A stretch of 33,597 nt of DNA from Clostridia bacterium (lineage in GTDB: Bacteria; Bacillota; Clostridia; Oscillospirales; CAG-272), in contig JAFTBN010000030.1 in assembly GCA_017455185.1 (NCBI GenBank), positions 1-33,597 of the forward strand, given 5' to 3'. Of the stretch, positions 23,171 through 31,622 are shown piece after piece. Under the pieces are notes generated by a model. That model did not search any database, was not told where the DNA came from, and saw only the letters and a list, made by a program, of their open reading frames with translations. Position 1 is the stretch's first letter; the number at the start of each line of letters is the position of its first letter. Position numbers and translations under genes: made by a program.

Positions 23171-25387
23171 ATGAAGAACCTGATTAGAGTGCTTTCTGTT
23201 ATCCTGGCTCTCGTTATGGTAGTCGGCATTGTCGCTGCCTGCGGAAAAAAGGATAACGATAAGGAAAGCAAGAATGATGATTCCTCCAAGGTCGTTTATC
23301 AGGATATCGATGACGCTGATGTCGTTGAGCGCGATGATTTCACCTCGGTTTATGAGACAATCGGCGCCGGTATCACGATTGACGACGTGACCGAGAAGGA
23401 CGATGGTACGGCAACCGTTACCGTGGATGGCGTCACCTATGAACTGGGTATGGACTTCCTGTCCATGGCCATGGTTTATAACACGTCCGTTCCGGAAGGA
23501 AGCAAGTACAAGACCGAAGAGGAAGTCTACAACCAGTGGTGGAAACTCTACATCCAGAGATGGAACCTTCTGGTTGCCGAAATTCCGCTTTACTCCAACG
23601 AGTATTACGATCTGTACAACGCAAAATTCCAGAATTTCGTAACCTCTCCTTACTGGGGTGCTGTTGATGCCATCATCAAGACCACTGTCAAGGAAGGCGC
23701 TGAGAATTCTGCTATTCTGGGTAGCTCCACAGACTTGAGCGGCATGTTCCGTAATGCAAGCTGGGGCAAATCCAGTCCTGCCGCTTCCGACAACGATGTC
23801 ATGAGTCTGACCAGCGGCTATTCGACCGTCTATTCCGACATTACCGGTAACTATATCTGGAATATGCAGGCATTGGCTGAGGAGCCTACCTCCAAGATCA
23901 ATGAAGACGGTACTCTGACCTACACGATCAAGATCCGCGACGATATGAAGTTCTCTGATAACTCCGCTATCGATGCCCGCAACTACATTGTCGCTATTCT
24001 TTCCAACAGCACTCCTGTCGCGGTTGAAGCAGGCGGTTCCGGTTCTTCCGGCCGTACGCTTGTCGGCTATGATGCCTTCAAGAAAGGCGATTCCAAGTAT
24101 TTCAAGGGCGTTCAGCTGCTGGATGATTACACCTTTGCTGTAACCTTCACCTCTGACTATGCCGGATACTATTATGCCATGATCAATGCGGGCTTCAGCC
24201 CGGATCCGCTGCCTCTGTACCTCGGTACCAAGGGCGCGATTACCGTTGACCCCGAAACCAAGGCATGCGGCCTGAACGATGATTACTATGAAAAGAACTC
24301 CGACGGCAAGTATGTCGTTGCAGCCGAAATCGTTGCGAATATGAAGTGGGATTCCCCGCTGCCTTATTCCGGTCCTTACAAGGTGACCAACTACAACGAT
24401 TCCGATAAGACCGCTACCCTGACCCTCAACCCCGTATATCCGGGTGATGATGCTCGCGGCAAGCCCTCCATCGAAACCATTCACTATGTCAAAGTTGTTT
24501 CCGAGACCCAGATGGATCAGTTCAAGAGCGGACAGGTTGACGTTATTGCCGGCATCACCGGCGGTAAAGACACCGAAGCAGCTCTGAAGATCGTGAAGGA
24601 CAACCCTGAGAAGTACGCTGAAACTCACTATGACCGCGCAGGTTATGGTAAGATCGGTTTCCGCGCTGACTGGAGCCCTGTTCAGTTCAAGGAAGTCCGT
24701 CAGGCGATTATGTACACCATCAACCGTCCTGAATTCGCAGCTACCTTCACCGGCGGTTACGGTTCTGTGGTTCATGGCCCGTACTACACCGGATTCTCTG
24801 CTTACAAGGCAGTTGAAAACGACATCCAGCTCAACGCTTACACCTATTCTTCCGACAGCGCTATCCGCGTTCTGGAAGCAGGCGGCTGGATTTACAACAA
24901 GGAAGGCAAGACCTTCGTAAAGGGTACTGACGATGTCCGTTACAAGAAACTGAGCGGATATGAAAAGTCCAAGGAAAACCTCCACTTCAAGACAGTGGAC
25001 GGCAAGTATGCCACCGTTAAGATCAACGGCGAGTATTATATGCCTCTCGCAATCACCTGGTACGGCACACAGCCGAACGAAGTGACCGACCTGCTGGTTA
25101 CTGCATGGCAGAACAATCCGACAGCCACCACTGATATCGGTATGTATATCCAGTACATCTCGACCGAGTTTATCCCGGGCCTGTACGGCGAATACATGCG
25201 CAGTGAAGAGGATGGCTACGATGGAACCCCGAAGCTTTGCGCTATCAACTTCGCTACTTCCTTCAGCAGCGCTGCTTATGATTTCGCATTCAACTGGACC
25301 ATCGATCCGGACTACTATGAGACTTATTCTGCATACTACATCATGGACGATGCAGATTTCTATGCTGATTATTCCAAATCCAAATAA
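23171..25387 (+). CDS. Oligopeptide-type ABC transporter substrate-binding lipoprotein, SBP_bac_5-like
   Basis: A 738-residue solute-binding lipoprotein of the OppA/DppA (SBP_bac_5) type. Residues 1-24 are a signal ending in lipobox VAAC (Cys24), followed by an acidic linker. The canonical fold seems to start only near residue 177 (AILGSSTDLSGMFRNASWGK). It continues with DGTLTYTIKIRDDMKFSDNSAIDARNYIVAIL, the PYSGPYKVTNYNDSDKTATLTLNPVYPG segment, IETIHYVKVVSETQMDQFKSGQVDVIAGI and FKEVRQAIMYTINRPEF, all typical. It ends at NWTIDPDYYETYSAYYIMDDADFYADY, where ordinary members still have a C-terminal segment. That segment (QRWNLLVAEIPLYSNEYYDLYNAKFQNF) instead lies near residues 125-160. AAGGGG precedes ATG 23171. 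It presumably feeds the permease encoded downstream; the ligand is unknown. Confidence 0.9.
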   Translation: MKNLIRVLSVILALVMVVGIVAACGKKDNDKESKNDDSSKVVYQDIDDADVVERDDFTSVYETIGAGITIDDVTEKDDGTATVTVDGVTYELGMDFLSMAMVYNTSVPEGSKYKTEEEVYNQWWKLYIQRWNLLVAEIPLYSNEYYDLYNAKFQNFVTSPYWGAVDAIIKTTVKEGAENSAILGSSTDLSGMFRNASWGKSSPAASDNDVMSLTSGYSTVYSDITGNYIWNMQALAEEPTSKINEDGTLTYTIKIRDDMKFSDNSAIDARNYIVAILSNSTPVAVEAGGSGSSGRTLVGYDAFKKGDSKYFKGVQLLDDYTFAVTFTSDYAGYYYAMINAGFSPDPLPLYLGTKGAITVDPETKACGLNDDYYEKNSDGKYVVAAEIVANMKWDSPLPYSGPYKVTNYNDSDKTATLTLNPVYPGDDARGKPSIETIHYVKVVSETQMDQFKSGQVDVIAGITGGKDTEAALKIVKDNPEKYAETHYDRAGYGKIGFRADWSPVQFKEVRQAIMYTINRPEFAATFTGGYGSVVHGPYYTGFSAYKAVENDIQLNAYTYSSDSAIRVLEAGGWIYNKEGKTFVKGTDDVRYKKLSGYEKSKENLHFKTVDGKYATVKINGEYYMPLAITWYGTQPNEVTDLLVTAWQNNPTATTDIGMYIQYISTEFIPGLYGEYMRSEEDGYDGTPKLCAINFATSFSSAAYDFAFNWTIDPDYYETYSAYYIMDDADFYADYSKSK

Positions 25388-25441
25388 GATTGGAATATGA
25401 GCGGATTCGCAAAAGCGGGTCCTGAGTCATAAGACTTGATG

Positions 25442-25471
25442 CAGGAACGGTGCCTTCGGGCATCGTTCCTG
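25442..25471 (+). promoter_or_regulatory. UUCG-capped 13-bp stem-loop between SBP and permease genes
   Basis: CAGGAACGGTGCC (25442-25454) and GGCATCGTTCCTG (25459-25471) pair over 13 positions (one G-U) around a cTTCGg tetraloop, an exceptionally stable RNA hairpin. No T-run follows, so it probably protects the upstream SBP transcript or pauses polymerase rather than fully terminating. Confidence 0.7.
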
Positions 25472-25595
25472 TATATGTGTATAATGAGATCACTAGGGCC
25501 GGAACAGCCCGAAGAAATGCCCGTTTGGAAACAGCGGGAAGCAGGACGATTGTCCTGCGGTTCCTACCTCCTGAGAAAGATTGGAGACCCTTTAC

Positions 25596-26636
25596 ATGGG
25601 AAAGTATATCGTTAAAAGATTTTTATATATCATTGTTGTCTTCTTTATTCTTTCTTTCATGCTTTTTATGATTTACAATATGCTTCCGATAGACAAAGCG
25701 GGACAGGTTGCCCGGGAGGAAGTGAAAGTAAATAAGAATATTGCGGATAAAGAAGCCTTTTATCGGGAACGCTATGAATTCTGGTCCAAAAGATTTGGAA
25801 CAGATGGAAATAAATTGCAAAGATACGGCCGCTGGTTAGGCATCTATCCTTACAGCGACAAGACTGTCGGGTTCAACGGGATGCTTCAGGGCAATTTCGG
25901 AGACTCTTCGGAATACGGAAAACCGGTTGTGGAAGTCTTTGTCGAACCGATGAAGAATACCATTCTGATTAACATCTTTGCTACTTTTTTGGCTTTGGGA
26001 ATCACTATCCCATTGGGTATTTTTTGTGCGGTGAAGCGGGGAAGCAAGAGGGATGTGGCCGTCCAGGTCGGGACCATCATCGGATACAGTCTTCCCACTT
26101 TCATCATTGCCATTGTCTTTATCTGGCTGTTTGCGGTGGTACTGAAGTGGTTCCCGGTATCCGGAACCAATACCGTCGGGTCGGAGACATGGCCTGCGGC
26201 AAAGCGGTTCTGGGATAAGATGTATCATCTGGCTCTGCCCCTGATTGTTATGACGTTCTGCTCACTGGGCGGCATGACGCGGTACGTCCGCGCCTCTATG
26301 ATTGAAGCCCTTTCCATGGACTGCATCAAGACCGCACGGTCTAAAGGCTTAAGGGAAAAGATCGTCATCTATTCGCACGCCTGGAGGAACGCGTTGATTC
26401 CGATTGTCACGCTGGTCGTCGGCTGGTTCCTGGGGATTTTCGGCGGTTCTTTGATGATTGAGAATATTTTCGCCATCAACGGAATCGGGCGTGTTTATTA
26501 TCATGCCCTTACGGTTTCGGACAACGAAGTCGTTCTGGCGTTGCAAATGTTCTATATTTTCATTTCGTTGGTCGGCAATTTGCTGATCGATATCATTTAC
26601 GGTTTCGTGGATCCTCGTATCCGCGTGAACAAATAA
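25596..26636 (+). CDS. Oligopeptide-type ABC permease, OppB/DppB-like
   Basis: A 346-residue permease with the N-terminal segment GKYIVKRFLYIIVVFFILSFMLFMIYNMLP typical of OppB/DppB, and a BPD_transp_1 domain in the C-terminal two-thirds. The coupling EAA-type loop is SMDCIKTARSKGLREKIVIYSHAWRNALIPIVT; the end GRVYYHALTVSDNEVVLALQMFYIFISLVGNLLIDIIYGFVDPRIR is a family mark. Compared with minimal OppB it carries extra residues (about 35-90) in the first extracytoplasmic loop. ATG 25596 is favoured because GGAG lies 9 nt upstream and the membrane helix begins at once. It forms the channel with the OppC-like protein, which starts 12 bp downstream. Confidence 0.92.
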   Translation: MGKYIVKRFLYIIVVFFILSFMLFMIYNMLPIDKAGQVAREEVKVNKNIADKEAFYRERYEFWSKRFGTDGNKLQRYGRWLGIYPYSDKTVGFNGMLQGNFGDSSEYGKPVVEVFVEPMKNTILINIFATFLALGITIPLGIFCAVKRGSKRDVAVQVGTIIGYSLPTFIIAIVFIWLFAVVLKWFPVSGTNTVGSETWPAAKRFWDKMYHLALPLIVMTFCSLGGMTRYVRASMIEALSMDCIKTARSKGLREKIVIYSHAWRNALIPIVTLVVGWFLGIFGGSLMIENIFAINGIGRVYYHALTVSDNEVVLALQMFYIFISLVGNLLIDIIYGFVDPRIRVNK

Positions 26637-26648
26637 GGAGGCTGAGAC

Positions 26649-28643
26649 ATGGAAGACGATAAGAAAAAGTCCTTTGGCTCAAAAGTCGCAGCCGCCTTTA
26701 AGACTCTGGGCCGCTGGTGTGCCCGGATGTTTATGGGTGCCAGCAAGACCATTTCCGAGGAAAACAGCAAGGATGCCATGGAAGTGGAAAAGCTGGAAAG
26801 CCCGGGAAGAATGGCTGTCAAGGTCTTCTTCCGCCGCAAACTGGCGGTTGGTGCCCTGGTGGTGCTGCTAGCGCTCTTTTTGCTGGTTTTCATCGGCCCT
26901 GCGATTTGGCCGATCGATCTGAACTATACGGACTCGGCTCAGGCAAACATAGGGCCGACCATGTCCATGCTCTCCGTCCCCAGCGGATTGAAGGGGCAGA
27001 TTGAGTCCATTGACAGTTTCGGTTCCTTTACCGTTGGGGTCAGCAAGGATCATACCCTGTATTACTGGGGAAACAAGACCAACAATCTGCTTGGAATCAA
27101 GTACACCGATTTCCCGGATGAGATTCAGCCCGGAAAAGTCTACATGGCTGCCGCCGGCCGGGATCATCTGGTTGCGGTGGTGATGGATTCCGAAACCGAA
27201 GGACATCTTGTCTTCTGGGGAAACAGCAACCGCGGTCAGTTCGGAAAGAATCTGGGCAGCAATACGGATGACCCGATTCTGGAACTTCCCGATGAAATCC
27301 GGACAGGAAAGCTGGAACTTTCCAAAATATCGCAGCTCGAAGCAACCGAACAGGTTTCTGCCATTGTATACGACGGACGTGTTTATTTCTGGGGGAACAC
27401 CAAATCCTGCCTGAACATGATTCGTACGCAGAATGCGGCAAATGCCATTACGGACAAAAACGCCGTCAAGGTTGCCCTGAGTAAATTCTATGCGGCTGTC
27501 CTGTATGACGACGGCACGTATCTCTCCTATGGAGAGGTTTCCAACAATTACTTCCGCGGAGAAACGGGCTATTCCTATCTGCAGGGGAAGGACGTGGACC
27601 TGGTTCCCGAACTTTCTTCTCACAAGATCGTGGATCTGGTTGCATCCAACAACAACTTTGCTTTCCTGCTTGACAATGGGGACATTCTCATTCAGGGCGC
27701 AGCCAGGGTGGAAAAGGACATTTCGCCCATTCCCACTGAGGAAAAGGTGATTTCACTTGCGGCCGGAACAAGTCATTTCGCCGCAGTAACCGACGCGGGG
27801 AAAGTCTATCTGTGGGGCACCTCCAACAATGGAGAGTGCAAGTTGAACGGTGAATCGGCCAGCCGGGTCTTTCTGGGTTCCTACCAGACCTATCTGGTGG
27901 ATGAGAACGGTGCCTTAGTCAAGTCGTGCGGTCTGAAAGGATATCTGTTCGGAACGGACAGCATGGGCCGCGATACCGCGAAGAGAATCGTTCACGGCGG
28001 CAGAATGACCATGACCATCGGTGCAGTTGCCGTTATCATCTCGTCGGTGATTGCCATCATCGTGGGATGCGTCTCGGGCTACTTCGGCGGTTGGGTCGAT
28101 ATGCTCCTGATGCGTATAACCGAAATCTTTTCGGCGATTCCGTTCCTTCCGTTTGCCATGCTTTTGTCCTATGTCCTGACGACACGGCCGATTTCCGAGA
28201 ATATGCGTATTTTCATCATCATGATGATTCTGGGTGTTCTTTCCTGGACGGGTCTTGCGCACATGATCCGCGGGCAGGTTCTGGCAGAGCGCGAAAAGGA
28301 ATTCGTCCTGGCGGCCAAGGCAATGGGCGTCAAGGAACGTCATATCGCGTTCAAGCACATTCTTCCGAATGTCATCTCGGTGGTCCTGGTCAGCATGACC
28401 CTGGATTTCGCGGGATGCCTTCTGACCGAGTCCGGTTTGTCCTACCTGGGATTCGGCGTTCAGCAGCCTCGCCCGACGTGGGGCAACATGCTCAACGGCG
28501 CAAACAACTCGATTGTCATCCAGAATTTCTGGTGGCAGTGGGTGTTCCCGGCAATCTTCCTTGGAATCGCAACCATTTGCATCAACATCATCGGCGATAC
28601 GCTCCGTGACGTTCTCGATCCCAAGAGTACGAGAGATAAATAA
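26649..28643 (+). CDS. OppC/DppC-like ABC permease with an RCC1/BLIP-II-like beta-propeller insertion
   Basis: A 664-residue protein, about twice the usual length. It has a cytoplasmic N-terminus, TM1 about 65-88, then roughly 315 inserted residues (about 115-430, DNA about 26991-27938), and resumes at FGTDSMGRD (434-442), the motif that normally precedes TM2. The rest is a normal DppC core, with the EAA loop EKEFVLAAKAMGVKERHIAFKHILPN (550-575) and LTESGLSYLGFGVQQPRPTWGNML. The insertion has seven RCC1-like units, each a beta strand plus an x-x-DGxVYxWG-type turn: DHTLYYWGN (134-142), GHLVFWGNSNRGQFG (185-199), DGRVYFWGN (242-250), DGTYLSYGE (288-296), NGDILIQGA (343-351), AGKVYLWGTSNNGE (383-396) and NGALVKSCG (420-428). 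Topology puts this propeller outside the cell, next to the SBP dock. AAGGAGG precedes the start. Confidence 0.92.
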   Translation: MEDDKKKSFGSKVAAAFKTLGRWCARMFMGASKTISEENSKDAMEVEKLESPGRMAVKVFFRRKLAVGALVVLLALFLLVFIGPAIWPIDLNYTDSAQANIGPTMSMLSVPSGLKGQIESIDSFGSFTVGVSKDHTLYYWGNKTNNLLGIKYTDFPDEIQPGKVYMAAAGRDHLVAVVMDSETEGHLVFWGNSNRGQFGKNLGSNTDDPILELPDEIRTGKLELSKISQLEATEQVSAIVYDGRVYFWGNTKSCLNMIRTQNAANAITDKNAVKVALSKFYAAVLYDDGTYLSYGEVSNNYFRGETGYSYLQGKDVDLVPELSSHKIVDLVASNNNFAFLLDNGDILIQGAARVEKDISPIPTEEKVISLAAGTSHFAAVTDAGKVYLWGTSNNGECKLNGESASRVFLGSYQTYLVDENGALVKSCGLKGYLFGTDSMGRDTAKRIVHGGRMTMTIGAVAVIISSVIAIIVGCVSGYFGGWVDMLLMRITEIFSAIPFLPFAMLLSYVLTTRPISENMRIFIIMMILGVLSWTGLAHMIRGQVLAEREKEFVLAAKAMGVKERHIAFKHILPNVISVVLVSMTLDFAGCLLTESGLSYLGFGVQQPRPTWGNMLNGANNSIVIQNFWWQWVFPAIFLGIATICINIIGDTLRDVLDPKSTRDK

Positions 28644-28660
28644 GGCGGAGGTACAGGAAT

Positions 28661-29680
28661 ATGGCATTACTTGAAGTGAAGAACCTCCATACGTATTTCC
28701 GCACCCGCAAGGGAACGGTGAAAGCGGTCAACGACGTATCTTACGAACTGGAAGAGGGAAAGACCATCGGCATTGTCGGTGAGTCCGGATCCGGCAAGAG
28801 CGTGTCGGCCATGAGCATTCTGCAGCTGCTGGACGGAAACGGCTATATAGCGGACGGACAGATTCTGTTTGAAGGAGTCGATCTGACCAAACTGTCCCAG
28901 ACTGAAATGTACGACGTCCGCGGCAACAAGATTTCGGTCATTTTCCAGGAGCCGATGACCTCCCTGAACCCTGTGTTCACGGTAGGGAAGCAGCTCTCCG
29001 AGCCGTTCATCATTCACCAGAATATGAACCGGAAGCAGGCTTGGGAAAAGTCGATCGACATGCTCTATCAGGTACAGATCCCGAACCCGGAACAGGTCAT
29101 CCGTCAATATCCGCATCAGCTGTCCGGCGGTATGCGTCAGCGCGTCATGATTGCGATGGCTCTGGCGTGCCGTCCGAAGATTCTGATTGCGGACGAGCCG
29201 ACTACGGCACTGGACGTGACCATTCAGGCGCAGATTCTTCGTCTGATGAACGATTTGCAAAGAGAAAACGGAACGTCCATCATTTTCATTACGCATGATC
29301 TGGGCGTTATCAACGAAATGGCCGATGACGTAGTGGTTATGTATTGCGGCCAGGTGGTGGAGCAGGCTCCGGCCAGCCTCATTTTCACCAACTGCAAAAG
29401 CAGCCACCCGTATACCGAAGGCCTGATGTACAGCATTCCTCGTCTGGAAAACATTACGGAAAAACTTGAGCCGATTCCCGGCTCGGTTCCGCATCCGCTC
29501 GCATTGCCGAAAGGATGCAAATTTGCTCCGCGCTGCAAGTATGCAACGCAGAAATGCTTCGAAGAAGAACCGGAGCTGGTGGCTATTTCCGACCAGCAGA
29601 AAATCCGGTGCTTCTATCCTGAAAAGGAGGTGAGAAACAGTGCAGAACACAAACAAGCTCTTGTCGATCACGAATCTTAA
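28661..29680 (+). CDS. Oligopeptide-type ABC transporter ATPase, OppD/DppD-like
   Basis: A 339-residue ABC ATPase of normal OppD/DppD layout. Walker A is GESGSGKS (40-47), the Q-loop FQEPMTSLNP (95-104), the signature LSGGMRQR (154-161), Walker B LIADEPTTALD (175-185), and the switch His is in ITHDLGV. The C-terminal oligopeptide-HPY region HPYTEGLMYSIPRL is followed by four cysteines in GCKFAPRCKYATQKC and RCFYP, the pattern that binds an iron-sulfur cluster in some DppD/OppD proteins. GGAGG precedes ATG 28661. It overlaps the OppF-like gene by 41 bp. It drives the importer with the OppF-like partner. Confidence 0.94.
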   Translation: MALLEVKNLHTYFRTRKGTVKAVNDVSYELEEGKTIGIVGESGSGKSVSAMSILQLLDGNGYIADGQILFEGVDLTKLSQTEMYDVRGNKISVIFQEPMTSLNPVFTVGKQLSEPFIIHQNMNRKQAWEKSIDMLYQVQIPNPEQVIRQYPHQLSGGMRQRVMIAMALACRPKILIADEPTTALDVTIQAQILRLMNDLQRENGTSIIFITHDLGVINEMADDVVVMYCGQVVEQAPASLIFTNCKSSHPYTEGLMYSIPRLENITEKLEPIPGSVPHPLALPKGCKFAPRCKYATQKCFEEEPELVAISDQQKIRCFYPEKEVRNSAEHKQALVDHES

Positions 29681-31247
29681 GAAGTATTTCCCGATAGCGA
29701 AGTCCAGCATTTTCCAGAAGGAACAGATGTATGTCCGTGCCAATGAGGACATTTCCTTTGATATTTACAAAGGGGAGACTCTGGGTATCGTGGGCGAATC
29801 CGGATGCGGAAAGTCCACGCTGGGACGTGTTATTCTTCAATTGTACGATCAGACAGCCGGAACGACCATATACTATGGCCGTACCCGCGCCGAACTGGCA
29901 CCCTCCTATGTCAGGAACACATTGAAGAATGTGCACAAGTTCATTGCAAAATACGAAAAGAAAAAGGACCATGCGGTAGACCTCAAAAAGCAGGTGAAGG
30001 CATTGGGTGAAGGTGCGACCTTTTATCAGATTCAGGAGATGAACCTGGCGATGTCCGAGGCCAAGACCGCCGAGCAGCATCTGGCTAAGATCCTGGGCGG
30101 ATTTATGGTCAGGGCAACGGACGAAGGCGCAAAACTCCTTTTGAACGAAGCACTGCTCGAGGAAAAGCAGGCCAAATTCCAGCTGAAGCTGGATGATGTT
30201 TCCCTCAGACTTGAGTCTTCAGAAAAGCCGGTGAAAAACAGAGAGGCTTTGGAAGCCAAGAAAGAAAAATTGAAAACGCAGATTGGCGATTTGCAGGTGC
30301 AGATTGACGCTGTCACGGATGAGATTGCAAAACTCAAGAAATCGTTTTCGGACGATCCGGAATTTGCACGGTTTGAGGAAATGCTGGATGACGGAATCGA
30401 TCTGGCCCGGTTGAAGTATTCCGAAATGCGTCTTTTGCGCAAGGATCTGCAAATCATTTTCCAGGATCCGTATTCATCCCTGAACCCCCGTATGACCATT
30501 GGTCAGATTATCGAGGAAGGCCTTGTCACGCATAAATTCTTCCGTCGCGGAGATCCGCAGATGAAGGATTATATTCTGGAAATCATGCGCAAGTGCGGCC
30601 TTCAGGATTACATGATGCATCGGTATCCCCACCAGTTCTCCGGCGGTCAGAGACAGAGAATCTCCATCGCGCGCGCATTGGCCGTTAAACCGAAATTCGT
30701 GGTTTGCGACGAATGCGTATCCGCTCTTGACGTTTCGATTCAGTCTCAGATTATCAACCTGCTGCAGGATCTGAAGGAAAAAGAAGGCCTGACCTATATG
30801 TTCATTTCCCATGACCTTTCGGTTGTCCGGTATATTTCGGACCGGATCTGCGTCATGTATCTGGGAAATGTGGTTGAGTTTGCGGATGCGGATACGATTT
30901 TCCGCGATCCCCGTCATCCTTATACGGTCGCGCTGCTTTCCTCCATCCCGACAACGGATCCGGAAAGCCTGAAGAAGGAGAGAATTCTTCTGGAAGGGAA
31001 TATTCCTTCTCCGATTCGCCCGCCTGAAGGCTGCAAGTTCCATACGCGCTGCTATATGGCTTGCGATATCTGCAAACGGGTTCCGCCTCAACTGGAAGAG
31101 ATTGAGCCGGGTCACTTCCTGGCTTGCCATTTCCCGAATCGTAAGATCGACGAGAATGGAAATTATCTCTTTGAACTGCCTAAGATGGAGCGTAAAAACC
31201 GCAGAGTGGAAGAACCCGTTCAGGTTCAGACACCGTTGCAGGATTAA
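29640..31247 (+). CDS. OppF/DppF-like ABC ATPase with a long helical insertion
   Basis: A 535-residue ATPase, about 200 longer than standard OppF. Walker A is GESGCGKST (52-60). The Q-loop IIFQDPYSSLNPR appears only at 272-284, whereas normally 30-50 residues separate them. The intervening region (about 80-265) is highly charged and helical, with heptad-like stretches such as REALEAKKEKLKTQIGDLQVQIDAV, suggesting a coiled coil projecting from the ATPase core. The remainder is normal: signature FSGGQRQR (333-340), Walker B VVCDECVSALD (353-363, Cys replacing the usual Pro after DE), switch His in ISHDLSVV, HPYTVALLSSIP, and a Cys-rich tail (GCKFHTRCYMACDIC). The start is GTG 29640 behind a perfect AAAGGAGG. 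It overlaps oppD by 41 bp, so translation is probably coupled. Confidence 0.93.
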   Translation: MQNTNKLLSITNLKKYFPIAKSSIFQKEQMYVRANEDISFDIYKGETLGIVGESGCGKSTLGRVILQLYDQTAGTTIYYGRTRAELAPSYVRNTLKNVHKFIAKYEKKKDHAVDLKKQVKALGEGATFYQIQEMNLAMSEAKTAEQHLAKILGGFMVRATDEGAKLLLNEALLEEKQAKFQLKLDDVSLRLESSEKPVKNREALEAKKEKLKTQIGDLQVQIDAVTDEIAKLKKSFSDDPEFARFEEMLDDGIDLARLKYSEMRLLRKDLQIIFQDPYSSLNPRMTIGQIIEEGLVTHKFFRRGDPQMKDYILEIMRKCGLQDYMMHRYPHQFSGGQRQRISIARALAVKPKFVVCDECVSALDVSIQSQIINLLQDLKEKEGLTYMFISHDLSVVRYISDRICVMYLGNVVEFADADTIFRDPRHPYTVALLSSIPTTDPESLKKERILLEGNIPSPIRPPEGCKFHTRCYMACDICKRVPPQLEEIEPGHFLACHFPNRKIDENGNYLFELPKMERKNRRVEEPVQVQTPLQD

Positions 31248-31262
31248 TTTGCACTTTTTCAT

Positions 31263-31293
31263 AGAGTCGGGAGTTTCGGCTCCCGGCTCTTTT
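31263..31293 (+). terminator. Terminator hairpin after the importer operon
   Basis: AGAGTCGGGAG (31263-31273) pairs with CTCCCGGCTCT (31280-31290), one G-U pair, followed by a short T-run (TTTT). It may be leaky, since the next small gene starts 14 bp later with no clear promoter. Confidence 0.75.
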
Positions 31294-31306
31294 CAAAGGA
31301 GGCTGT

Positions 31307-31519
31307 ATGAGATTGGGATTTACCAGAAGAGAAGTCAAACCTGTGACCGAAGAGCAGGAAAAAGATTTCCAAAAAAGGATGAAGGATAACAAGGTCGGCA
31401 AGAAAGATATGGCCGCCATGCTGATATCCGCCTTCATCTGGATCATCCTTCCGACCCTTTTGGTGCTGCTTCTCATCGGGGTGATTGCCTATGCGGCTTT
31501 CGGAGGGTTTTCCTCATAA
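31307..31519 (+). CDS. Small single-pass membrane protein, unknown function
   Basis: A 70-residue protein. A charged, basic N-terminal half (EEQEKDFQKRMKDNKVGKKD) is followed by one strong membrane helix (about 36-64, AAMLISAFIWIILPTLLVLLLIGVIAYAAF). AAAGGAGG lies 6-7 nt before ATG 31307, which strongly supports expression. I recognise no family. It directly follows the importer terminator and may be expressed by read-through. Confidence 0.75.
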   Translation: MRLGFTRREVKPVTEEQEKDFQKRMKDNKVGKKDMAAMLISAFIWIILPTLLVLLLIGVIAYAAFGGFSS

Positions 31520-31622
31520 AATACTGCACAAAAAAGTATAATTTCACTTATTTTTATCCATTAATATACTACCTCCGCATTTGTTGTTCAATCATTTTTC
31601 ATAAATGTTTGTGAAAAAACAC

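Noticed and set aside
23153-24985. 610-codon antisense frame over the SBP gene
   Set aside because: Shadow of a strongly biased coding strand; no ribosome binding site or domain, and the + strand protein is clearly real.
25480-25485. TATAAT as a second promoter before the permease genes
   Set aside because: The -35 position falls in the UUCG hairpin and shows no TTGACA-like sequence.
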